A stretch of 64,000 nucleotides of DNA from Monilinia fructicola (taxonomy: Eukaryota > Ascomycota > Leotiomycetes > Helotiales > Sclerotiniaceae): assembly GCA_008692225.1 (NCBI GenBank), contig VICG01000016.1:1322001-1386000 (forward strand). Reading direction: 5' to 3'. Each line of letters opens with the position of its first letter. Positions within the stretch are counted from its first letter, which is position 1. The position numbers and the translations under genes were made by a program. Shown in pieces: positions 13,023-23,975 of the stretch. The notes below the pieces were generated by a model. That model saw only the letters and a program-made list of their open reading frames with translations. It ran no database searches and was not told where the DNA came from.

Positions 13023-13675
13023 TATTGTATATGTTTGCTGGCGCGTTAAATGAATATATATTCACAGCAAACAGAGGTGATGGAAGTGGCGGAGATTGAG
13101 AGTGGAGCGGGGGTCATCAAAAACGGAAAATATCAGAGGTGTGTGGGTACAGTAAGTAGTATTTGCGATGTCAGGGGTGATACTGTGCTGTGGTTGGAAT
13201 GGAGGATATGGAGGACATGGAGGATGCAGTACAGGAGTAATGTCATGAATTTATTTCATTGCAACGGACGGGACTTTCATGGTTCAAGGAGGATTCGACT
13301 AATAAATGGGAAAGAGGTTGAAAAATCTTTTTGTTGTTGCCCGACTAGGCCATCACTACTTACTTACTGCACGACAAATGAAGTTTATCAAGATTTTGGA
13401 TTCAGCCAATGCTTTTTCCTCCATGGATAGAAACTTGTCTCTCGGCATATTTGCATCTGTTGCATCTGTTGCATGAAATAGAAGTGGAAAGTTTCAACAA
13501 TCATTGGGTTGACTATCCGGCATAAATTCGGAAATCTCTCCTCAGCGCCCTCCATCTCCACCCCACTCCACCCCACCCCACCCGTCAAATCCTTTGCTTC
13601 CGTCTTCTCAAAACAACCATAAAAAAGAGAAAAAAAAAGAAAAAGGATACATCCAAAAGATACAAAATTCAAAAA
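13023..13675. other. Intergenic, no gene seen
   Basis: Spacer between tRNA-Val and 5S rRNA. Contains a CCCCACTCCACC-type tract near 13558-13580. The open frames at 13050-13430 and 13388-13711 have no recognisable motif. Confidence 0.5.
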
Positions 13676-13794
13676 ACATACAACAGTAGGGATTCGCTGG
13701 TGGTCACCCACCCAACTACTAATCTACCGATCTGAGGCTTGTGTATGGCAGAGCGGACGGGATGCCCAATTCTCCTCAGTCTATGGTCGTATGT
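13676..13794 (-). rRNA. 5S ribosomal RNA, variant type
   Basis: The minus strand starts ACATACGACCATAGACTGAG and ends CCCTACTGTTGTATGT, followed by TTTTTT as Pol III terminator. The length of 119 nt is normal. Conserved blocks include CATCCCGTCCGCTCTGCC, TTAGTAGTTGGGTGGGTG and ACCACCAGCGAATCCC. Helix II is unusual: the arms CTGAGG and CCTCAG replace the common fungal GTGTGG and CCACAC, and the changes compensate each other. Filamentous ascomycetes carry dispersed 5S genes of several isotypes, so this is likely a divergent but folded isotype rather than a decayed copy. Confidence 0.92.
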
Positions 13795-16550
13795 GGCAGA
13801 GGAAGCGAAGTTTTGAAATTATATCTGAATGCGGTTCTTCTGATTTGGAAATCATCATAATTTAGATGCAAGTCAACGCCATCAAGACCTATCTTGAGAC
13901 TACAATGCTGATTCAAACCTCAGAGACTAAAGAAGTTTGAGCCAGATCACCGGTTGCGAATCAGATTGACTTGCTCAGAATCTCATCTCATATTTTCGTG
14001 ACCACTCTATTGGTATTTGCAGATAAAGAACTATCGTTTGCATTGAGTGGTTGCTATCAATGGATGCAAATCCTCCCTCATACACTCATTCTTCTTTCTG
14101 TAGGCTCGAAGATTGAAGGTTTTGTTCTCGCTTTCCAAATAGACGGCCTCCACGGCAGTGGCCCCCCGGAGGGCCAGCGGAGCGTCATTCTGATATCTTC
14201 CAATGTATGTACTACAGTACTAGTAAAATATAGATGTGATTGATTGATGGTCATTTCTACTCAGCTTGAAAGACATTGAATGTATTCAGCTCATAGTTTT
14301 AAAACACAATACAGTAATGAACATCGAAAAAGTCTTCTTCCCTATCATGGAACAGTGTCGAAATAAAGCAAGCCCAAATGGAAATAGCTCCTCATCAATC
14401 ATTACCTAGAAGACATCAATGTATCACAAGAGTCTAAGCTGAACTTCCAGCTTTCCAAGAAACTATTCGAAGTCCCACACACTTGCAAGCCCAACGTGCA
14501 TAGAGTTACATCCATCACCAAGGGAGCGATTGGTAAAGGAAATATCAAAACGGGATTATTGCCACGCTCGCTTGAGTATTGACTGCAGGTAGACGCAAAG
14601 ATACGACCAGGTACAACATGTAAGATGTTCATCTGACGATAATATGATTGATTTGAAAATCGATAGGGCAGATGAAAGGTACAATCAAGAGCAAGGGATT
14701 GGGTTGAATGGAGCACACAAGGTTAATCCTCCGTATGTTTCCGAATTTTGAAAGGTTGATGAAAGATTGAAGATGTTGATTTCTTAATGATAAAATTGCT
14801 TATGACTTATGAGGATGATGATAAAATCTTGGTGAAAATAAGGCATATATCAAAGTGGAATGATATTGGGCACCTCCAGTTGGGCAAAGACAAGTACGAT
14901 TTGGATGAGAATCCGAATAATATTCCCTTTCTGACGATAACTAATAAGTGATTTGGGTAATATATGAAGTTGTGAGGAGAGAGGATGGGAGAGGTTCACT
15001 GGTGGTTGAGATAGGATAGGGATGGTAGGGATGAGAGAGGATGGTAAAAAGGATATTAAGATACTAAATCATACGATATAGAAGATCTTTAATATCTTTA
15101 ATATCCATGGATGATTATGAAGTATAAGATCGATCAACCAGTCAATAATATCTCATTCGACAAGAAAAATGATTACTACCAGATAGATGATTGTTACAGA
15201 AGGTATCAAAAGATCTCAACGCTCCAAGGTTGTCTGTGTCCTTTAACAAGATTGCTCAGAAAGTTGAAGCAATGGAAGATCACCCACCCCTTAGCATCGG
15301 ATACACGGATAATTTTCCAGGTCAAGTCCTCATAATGCTTAATATTGGACCCCGGTTTAGGGGAAGGGAGATCAAAACCAGTCGAATAAGCAAAGCAAGA
15401 AAGCGTATGGGGTAGGTAGTACCTAGGTAATTGATATGATTTTTGATGTGTATCCTAGGTATCTAGGTAGATGGATAGGTAGGTAATGACATCAGATAAT
15501 CAATTCAATATCAAAGTTCATGCTGGTGTGAGGGATGAGAGGGGTGAGAGGGATAGAAGCATTAATTAGAGGTGATGTGATACAGCAGCAGCATCCATAT
15601 ATCTTCATAGTGATTTCAATAGATGACAAGATGGATGATGAAGATGGAAATGAGAATGAGAATGAGAATGAAAGCAATGAGAGCAGTGAAAGCAACGAAA
15701 TGATCAAGGAAGCTGAATAGGATATTAGACGAGGAGATAGATACATATCAACTAGAACTAAACACTATGGCTATATTCATTCTATATCTTGCGTCTATTC
15801 TGTAGTTTATATCTATCTACATCTAGAAATATAATACTGAGTGAACCTTGTTCAAGTAAAATGGTAAAATAGAGATATATTCATATCTGTCCAGTATATG
15901 TATGTACTTGCAGTTCCTGTTAAACTTTCCACTTTCGTCATTTATACTGATAGAACCAATGAAGGAATGATTGATCGCTTGTCTAAGGGAGAGTATATTG
16001 TAGCTGTTGTGGATATCGTATTGACTATTGCTATCATAGATATTATAGCATTCCAAGGTTGTAGATATTATAAGTATCGTAGCTATTTGAAGTAAAACGT
16101 TGTTGAGGTCAACTCTTGTGCAGAGTGAGGGACTTCACAAGTTCCCCTTCATCCATCGGATAACCTTGACCAAGTCGCCTACCAAGCTACTTACTGTCAA
16201 CGGACATTATCACCTAAGCTAAGCTTTATTTATCTCTTGATTCCACCAGAATCTATATACGAGTGTTGACCCATATAATGCCCATTATATCTTTGAAAAT
16301 CCAGATGATCTAGAACCATTGACACGCAATAAGTGTCTAGAACAATACCGGTATTCTCCATATATACATACTGTACTGTCGCTTGGTTCTTCAACAATTG
16401 ATGAAGTTGTTGAGTACTGACTGTATCAAGAAGTTGAATGATACCTAATCAATGAAAGAATGAAAGAATTATTGATTCCATTCATTGATTAGTTCATACC
16501 TGATTCTAACTTTATGAATTGAGCATATTACCAAGTTTTTGTATGAGAGA
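13795..16550. other. Intergenic with short repeats
   Basis: No convincing gene. Holds TAGGTA-rich sequence at 15410-15490 and a GAGAATGAGAATG-type tract at 15640-15710 that creates an acidic low-complexity frame. Frames at 13971-14243 and 14402-14716 show no family signature. Confidence 0.5.
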
Positions 16551-16555
16551 AAAGC

Positions 16556-16850
16556 AATCAAATCAAATCAAATCAAATCAAATCATAATGAATAATATCT
16601 AACAACGTGCCGTGACAAGAATAGTAATAAACGCCTTTCCCTTTTTGGAAATACTCAGTATACAATCGAGAAATAGTTGAGTAGAGTTCAAACAAATGAG
16701 TAGGAGATGTTTTTTATATTTGAAGTTTATATCAATATAATAAATAAACTAATTAGTTAGTACAGTGATTTTCTATAATGTCGTTAAGCGATGAGATGAG
16801 ATGAGATGAGACGAAATGAGATGAAATGGGATGAAATAGAATAGGATCGG
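16556..16850. repeat. Pentamer microsatellites (ATCAA)n and (GATGA)n
   Basis: Five tandem ATCAA-type units at about 16556-16583 and a run of GATGA-type units at about 16792-16840, both imperfect. Non-coding. Confidence 0.8.
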
Positions 16851-16934
16851 ATTTCTTTATGTATTGTTAAGAAAAAATACAAGTATAGGAGAATGATTAA
16901 AAGGTTTTAAAAATCGCTTTAATTATTAATAAAT

Positions 16935-17400
16935 GTTTTAATAAATAATATAATATATATAATAATATAATAATATAATAATATAATAATATAATAATAT
17001 AATAATATAATAATATAATAATATAATAATATAATAATATAATAATATATAATATATATAATATAATATATAATAATATAATAATATAATAATATAATAA
17101 TATAATAATATAATAAATATAATAAATATAATGAATATAATAAAACCTATAATAAATATAATAAATATAATAAATATAAATAAATATAATAAATATAATA
17201 AATATATAATAATAAATAAATATAATAAATATAATAAATATAATAAATATAATAAATATAATAAATATAATAAATATAATAAATATAAATAAATATAATA
17301 AATATAAATATAATAAATATAATAAATATAATAAAATATAATAAATATAATAAATATAATAAATAATAATAAATATAATAATATAAAATATAATAATAAT
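16935..17400. repeat. AT microsatellite block
   Basis: Nearly pure A/T sequence built of AATAT-AATAAT units (to about 17110) and then ATAATAA-type heptamers (about 17110-17380). There is no G or C for long stretches. Confidence 0.92.
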
Positions 17401-17639
17401 AATTCTTCTTCTTCTTATTCCTCTATTATCTTATATTTAGTAATTAATAAACAATAAATAAAAAGAATAAAAGAGAAAATATATAATAAAGTAATTAATA
17501 CTTAATTCAATTGAATGAATTGAATTCATATTATCATCATTATCATTCATTATCAATATCATTATCATTATCAACAATTAAAACATTCTTCTAATTATAC
17601 AACTCAATCCAATTTCAAAAGATAATTCTCTCTCTATCT

Positions 17640-17907
17640 GTTCGAGATCTATTCTATTCTACTCTACTCTACTCTCCTCTACTCTACCATCCTCTCCTCT
17701 CCTCTCCTCTACTCTGCTCTCCTCGCCTTTCACCACCTTTGCTATAACTACTACTTACTATTACTATTACTACTACTACTTCTACTACTTCTACTACTTC
17801 TACTACTACTTCTTTTACAAGCATGCCTTGAAGAAAATCAATTGAAATCTATTCTTCTTCATTTTACTCTTCTCCTTTCTCAATTCTCTTTCATTCGTTC
17901 TATTATC

Positions 17908-17962
<55 letters not shown>

Positions 17963-18000
17963 CCCCCCATCCCCCCTCTCTTTCTCTTTCTCTTTCTCTA
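17640..18000. promoter_or_regulatory. Pyrimidine-rich upstream region with (TC)n
   Basis: CTCTA/CTCCT repeats (17650-17715), TACTAC repeats (17760-17815) and a long pure (TC)n run at about 17909-17960 followed by C9. It lies directly upstream of the gene starting at 18145 on the non-template strand. CT-rich tracts are common in fungal core promoters and 5' leaders; this role is inferred from position. Confidence 0.5.
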
Positions 18001-18144
18001 AATACCCATCTACTCGTCGTATATATCAATCTTGACCCTCCTCTCTCAGCCGAACCAACCGCCACTTCACTTCCAATCATACCTCTTTCCCTCCCTCCCT
18101 ACCCTTCTAGACGTTTGAGAATATAACTGCCATTCTTGCAGATC

Positions 18145-20347
18145 ATGGATGAAGCAACCAAGCTTGTAGGAGAGCTTTCCAAGAAACTCAGTGAACTTGA
18201 TCATAAAGTTGATTTATATCGAAATGATATGAAAAAGGAATACATCAAATATGAAGAAGATATATTAAGAAATATTCCTCCCAATGTTTCGAAGAAAGTT
18301 TCAATCATGATTACCGATTCACTTAGGAATTACAAGGCTCTTTATCCATTGGCTGCCTCTAACGACGTTGTTGACTCATGCGCCATGGAAAAAGAAAAAA
18401 GAAAAAGAAAAAGAAAAAGAAAAAGGAAGAGAAGGAGGAGGAGAAGGCGAAGGAGAAACAGGCACAAGCACAGCAGGCACAGGCACAGGCACAGGCACGG
18501 ATACAGATACTGGCACAAGCACAAACACAAGTACTCGTATAGTCACAAGCAACAACAGTCCAACTAGCACCATCACCACCACCACCTCCAGCAGCAGCAG
18601 CAGCAGCAACAACACAATCTCAATCACAAGTCCAGATGCAAATGCAAATGCAAACGCAAATGCAAATGCAAATTTCATGTCGAATAACATCACAAACGGT
18701 TTTCCGACTATGAAATCACCATCTCAACTAACAAGTACCGATAACGATACCGATCCCGATACCGATATCAGCCCCAATCCCAATCCCAATCCCATTCCCA
18801 TTCCCAAGTCCAATACCAGCAACCTTACCTCGGCTCCAATATTCCATCATAACACGAGAGAAGACGAAGGCGAAGAAGAAGAAATTGATCGACCAAGAAG
18901 TCCACATGCGCGAGAGAAGGAATTTACTGGAGTCTTTACACCAAGCTACCTGCCATTGTTAGATTCCAACAGTCGATACGAAAGAAGGTCGCGTTCGAAC
19001 ATTCAACTTGATCATAGGCAAAAAGATACACAAATGGAGACGTCGTCGCATGTTGATGCCAGTACAGATACTAGATCGTTAAATCCTTCCCCAGGTCTAC
19101 GAAGTCCTTCGATGCCCAAACGAAAAAACACCGATGAATTATCAATCACATCCAATAGTAGCAGTGATGGACCTCGTCGTCGAAGCGCTCTACGACGAAC
19201 ATCTAGCAATTCTAAGAATACAAGTCCTCGAAGGGTTCGGTTTGATGTAGAAGGGGAAGAGGTTCTACCAACATCATCGCCCAAAGAGCTGGAGCCCATA
19301 CTTCCTCCTTCCTTTTCAGATGACTCAGATGATGAGGCTGGTTCTGAAATGGTCGAAGATATTGATGCGCCACCACCAAAAAGAATCTCTTCTTCACAAG
19401 CATTGAGAGCGTTATCGAGGGGTCCTCCAGAGGATGATGGTACACAATGGACAACCGTAGTTGCCCCGCCAGACGGATCAGCCTCAGTTGATACTCTGAC
19501 CACCGATGATCCTACGACTAATTATTTCGATTCCAAGCCGATAGCTACCACATCTCAAGATGAAAATATTCCACCAATCTCCGCACCACCCAAAACACCT
19601 CAAGTCGAACCACAAGCTCAAGTAAAGCATGTAGAAGCTTTGACGGAGGATGATACTGATGCTCTATCGGAAGATGATATGTTGGATATGCCACCTTTAC
19701 GACAAATGAGAAGTCATAATAAACAATCTGCGAGCATTCTATCTCCACGAAAGAATGAGAACCCAGAACCGGCAGTTTCTCCTTTGAAGATGAAAGCGAG
19801 CAAACCACTTACCTTGGAGACTTTGGAACCTACAGGAGCGGGCGATGAGAAAGTGGCCAACTTGACCTTTCAGGATGACGAACAAGAAGATTTGTTTTCC
19901 TTCGATGAGAACCCAGATCGCGGCAGCCGTCCTCGAGATGAAGAAGATGATTCGGATATCGAAGCTCCTACTTCGCCCAGCATTGAAGAAAGTCTGGATA
20001 ACCTCGAGCTTTCCAAGTCTCCTGCTCGTCCAATCCCTAGCAGTTTCAATAACAAGAAAGCAATAGCAGCTCCAGCCCCTGCACATGGAATCGTTGGTTC
20101 TTATAAGGGTCGCTCATTCAGTATGCCAGTTGTCAATGACGAAGTCCATGCTTCTGCCGCCTCCATGGGAGCCATGAATTCATTTGTTGGAAGCGTGAAT
20201 GGTCGCAGTGGGCTTGACGCCAGTGACGTTTTGAGTTTCCGAGCAAGTGGAGGGGTGGGTAGTTATTCTGGAACACCAAAGAGTATGAGCGAACGAATGA
20301 TGCTTGATGACTTGATGGAAGCCGAGGGAGAAAATCACAGGAATTGA
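18145..20347 (+). CDS. Large low-complexity fungal protein, function unknown, frame broken by one base
   Basis: I do not recognise a named family. From ATG 18145 the N-terminus is helical and charged (ATKLVGELSKKLSELDHKVD, then NIPPNVSKKVSIMITDSLRN), a probable coiled-coil or helical domain. A disordered middle follows (T/G, S/T/N, N-A and P-N repeats), then acidic serine-rich segments and a conserved-looking C-terminus (GSYKGRSFSMPVVND, SMSERMMLDDLMEAEGEN). RRVRFDVEGEEV near 19228-19263 fits an RVxF-type PP1 docking motif. The first frame runs to a stop at 18567 as basic repeats; the main frame opens after 18400. The switch sits in a GAAAAA hexamer array where one unit has six A (18395-18400). 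Dropping one A gives a single frame of about 733 residues. A splice acceptor-like TTGCAG just before the ATG allows a 5' leader intron. Confidence 0.72.
18388..18430 (+). repeat. GAAAAA hexamer microsatellite with one 7-nt unit
   Basis: Tandem GAAAAA units inside the coding region; the second unit is GAAAAAA. In frame 1 it encodes KRKRKR, in the +1 frame KEKEKE. The extra A at 18395-18400 causes the frame break of the gene. Confidence 0.9.
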
Positions 20348-21340
20348 AATCTTTCAGGGCCTAGCATTTTAGGATTTTATGATCTCGAATCAGGAATTCG
20401 AAATTCGGAAGCAAGCAAGATGTATAGTCGAACGCGAGGGGCACATACAGTCTGAGAGAGGAATGACTCATGATGTATTTATGTGTGTATTCTTTACATT
20501 TGCATATTTTTTGGCGTTTATGGACCATCGATTTTCTACGTCATCAGAACATGACGAATGGATGAGGAATCAGATGATCGTTGGCATGGTATGGGGCATT
20601 GGGTGACGTGGGAGCACAACTGTTGCGCTCTCGCATAGGTTCGATTCGGCTGCTCGATACGTGGATTGAAGAATTGTGTCTTGATGCATGGGGTAGGCAT
20701 AATTTGCGCATAGGGTTATTGAAAGTGTATGGAGGAAACGAATTTGGGGGAGCGAAGAGCGAAGACTGAAGTGAAAGGGAAAATGGCTGAGATAAGAAGG
20801 TTGATACGATTGAAACGAAATGCGCACGGGATGGATGATGAATGGATTGTACATGATGACATTAGTTATACGCTCGGTGGGTAATTCCCTCCCACTTACC
20901 TATACCAGTTTTTTACGTACAATACATATACTCATCTATTCAAAACTGTGGACTCTCGAACCCAGTGCATGGTGTCGTATGCTCCTGTGAATCAGATGTC
21001 TCTAGGATACCGTGGTATCTATATCTGCGGGGTCCCCTTGGCCCTTTCAATACAAACGCGTGTTTAATCCTGGTACGTGCACGCATGCATATACTGCACA
21101 GGTGTAGCTAGGTGGTTGGACGTTGGGACCCCTCTCCCACTTCTGGAACTGTCTCAATCTGGCGTCTTTGTTCGTCCGTACCTGGTTGCGTGAAGGGTTT
21201 GTATGATTGTATCGTGTTGTCTGTTTTTGTTTGTGTGATGTCTTGTTGAATTTTATGTGTTATGTGTTGTGTGTTGTATGTTTTGTGTTGTGTGTTATAT
21301 ATTACATGTCTATCATTCAAAGGCTGAGTGGTCAATGGTT
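20348..21340. other. 3' flank and intergenic
   Basis: No gene seen. TGTTATGTGTTGTGTGTTGT-like tract at 21255-21300. Confidence 0.5.
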
Positions 21341-21344
21341 GGGT

Positions 21345-21650
21345 AAAGGGATGCTTGGATGGTGGGATTTGAGGGTTTGGGGTTTGGGGTTTTGGTTTGG
21401 ATGGGGTGAGATGGGATGGGATGGGGGTTGAAGGGTAGAAGGGTAGAAGGGTAGAAGGGTAGAAGGGTTGGAGGGTAGAAGGGTAGAAGGGTAGAAGGGT
21501 AGAAGGGTAGAAGGGTAGAAGAGTGGGTGAGGGATGTTGGGGTAGGGAGGGGCAGAATAGGATAGATCAAAATGGATAGTGAGTTGTATGATTTGTAGAG
21601 GGTTGACGTTGATGGATGAGGGTGAGGGTGAGGGTGAGAGCGGTTGGACT
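21345..21650. repeat. G-rich tract with (GGGTAGAA)n minisatellite
   Basis: Clusters of GGGTTTGG and GATGGG at 21360-21428, then about a dozen units of GGGTAGAA (one GGGTTGGA variant) at 21429-21525, then GAGGGT repeats at 21616-21640. G-runs of three or more recur every 4-6 bases, so the plus strand has strong G-quadruplex potential. The P/F/Y-rich minus-strand frame is a repeat artefact. Confidence 0.85.
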
Positions 21651-23975
21651 GGCTGCTTGAACTAGATTTAAAAGCCCCGAGTCCTTTCACCCCTATTAAA
21701 CCAGAAGGGAGACGGTGGAAGAGATGGAATAAGCGACAAGGAATAGATCAACAATGATACATATACAGCTGGTTGATTTACTTGCACACTAATCAAAATG
21801 GTATATGAATTTTGTAATCACATGCCGTGGTCATTTGACAAACCGCCAGAATTCAAGATGCGTTTATGTATTGAGAGGAGAGAGAGAGAGAGAGCACTAT
21901 TTGCGTTTCCTGCAGCGGATCCCGGTTCTTGATGCTTCCGTTGATGCTTGATGTTGATGTATGGTATTGTATATATTGTATGTGTAGCTGTATCGTACAT
22001 CGTATATCGTATATTTGTATCGTGTATACTAGATGTACCGTAGATGGTACTGTTTTATTTTGCATTATACCCTGGGTTTATTTGGCATGTGGTGACAGAG
22101 ACGAGCTGCGAGCTAAGCTAAGTAAGGTACTGATACTGTAGATCTTCGAGATTGCTTTTGGTTTGGTTTTGGAAAGAGTGTACGGAGTATGATCTTGGGA
22201 GCAGCATTTTGTGGCGGCATTTCATATACAGTAGCGGATATTCGGGACCCTTGGGAGATCCGGAGTGTCTTCTGGGGTTGGGGTGGGATTGGGATTGGGA
22301 TTGGATGTGAGGCGAGTTGAATGGATGGGGAGGAAAGATGGCGTGTTCGTGTTCGAATGTGCAATTCTATAACGATCGCCGAATAATGTTTCTTCATTCT
22401 TCTTAGTACATGTATATAGGTATAAATTTGCTTTGTATCCCGAGGTTCTTTCTAGAGTGATCTAAATGTAAGATATTAACTGGTTAAGTAGAGTAGTTAA
22501 GTAGTCAATCAATCTACGGGGTTACTTTTATAGAAAGTATAAAAGTAGAAAAGTATAAGAGAGATAAACATATATGCATATATATATATATATAAGATAA
22601 GCCTTGCATGGAAACTATATATCTCTTGAAGCTCGAAGCTTGACTTGAAGATTCTATCTAATAGAAAGCGTGAATCTAATTTATCTGATTGGTCAATGAT
22701 AAACTTACCCCGTTAAGTAACCGAGTTAGTTGGCAACATCTCAGGGGCATATATATAACCTTACATGTACATTGTACAAACTACTACAGTACAGAGGGAA
22801 TACAAACACAGCACTGTACTGTAATATACGGAGTACACTGTAGAAAGTGCGGAGTATACTACCTACCACCGGTATATCTATGTCCCTGAACCTTATCCTG
22901 TGCATTGCAAAAATTCAAAAGTATACGATGCGGTAAACTCCAACCAATCAAGCCTGCATAGCTCCGAACGACGTTCGTTTCCGTCTCCATTTATATGCAT
23001 AGTAGAAAACGGCACATCAACGGCATGTCAACGGTATTCCCTCGGTTCGGTGGATGACCACTTCGCATTCAGATAAGTACCTGAGCTGGTGTCCATAGGA
23101 TGACTATTCACAGTAATTAAACCCAAGGTTAATCGGTAAGGGAAACTTAATCGGTCAGGATTGAATGTCCAGAGATGGTCCAAAATCTCCACTCGAGTAT
23201 ACTGTATATGACGCATCTAATCATCCTGTTGATCAGAAGATGCCCTGCTCTGGATAACAAATGGGCGGGGTTGGTTCCAAGGCTGACGGCTCATAGTCTC
23301 GGAAGGAGAAAAGATAGGAGAGTCCGCAGCGCTTGAGATGGATCACGGATGTGATTGTTTCCTTCCTACTGTACGGAGTAGTGGAAGTACTGTACTGTAA
23401 CAAGCACCTAGGAGCCTACGAGGGTCTGTGTGAGGTTAATATCAGATCGACTAGGGTTATGAAAATCTATGCGTTCAGATTCGACAGGTGTATGACGTCT
23501 CTCTTTTCTCTCTTTTCTCTTTGTCGATCTTTGGTGTTTGATTGATCTTCTGGGGGTGACAAAATGAGGCAAGGGAAGAGAAGCTTTTTCCAGGGTGCGG
23601 TATATATCAGCGTTCGTGCCATCTCAGGATCCAGAGCTCTTAATGAGTTTTCATCTGTCTCTATTTTCTCTTGGAAGGTTTGAGTTTGAAAATTTCGGCC
23701 GACTTCTTTCATAGCCTCACGTCGTATTTCTGTGTGTCATCTCTCCATTGTTGCCGTGAGGCTTCGGTCACACTCTCGTGTTGTGTTTCAGTGTGTCAAA
23801 TACCCATTGTTGATGTATATGCTTTGTTAGAGCAAAGGATATACACATTCGTAAAAACCACAATTCGAGTGCTGGCTATATATAGATGGTTACGGGTCAA
23901 TCAAGTCGAGCAAAGGGACTACTCTTCTTTCTTGTCGGGTAAAATTCAGAGTCGGGCTAAGCAATCTCGTTCACG
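21651..23975. other. Intergenic, no gene seen
   Basis: Three copies of TACGGAGTA (22181-22189, 22827-22835, 23372-23380) and an (AT)n run at about 22570-22592. Short frames have no motif. Confidence 0.5.

Noticed and set aside
17842..18126. 94-codon frame with SLSLSLS repeats
   Set aside because: Encoded by the (TC)n tract upstream of the 18145 gene; more likely promoter or 5' leader.
19012..19503. 163-codon minus-strand frame
   Set aside because: Antisense shadow of the Ser-rich coding region at 18145-20347.
20945..21010. Possible tRNA from the GGACTCTCGAACCC stretch
   Set aside because: No pairable acceptor or anticodon arm could be built around it.
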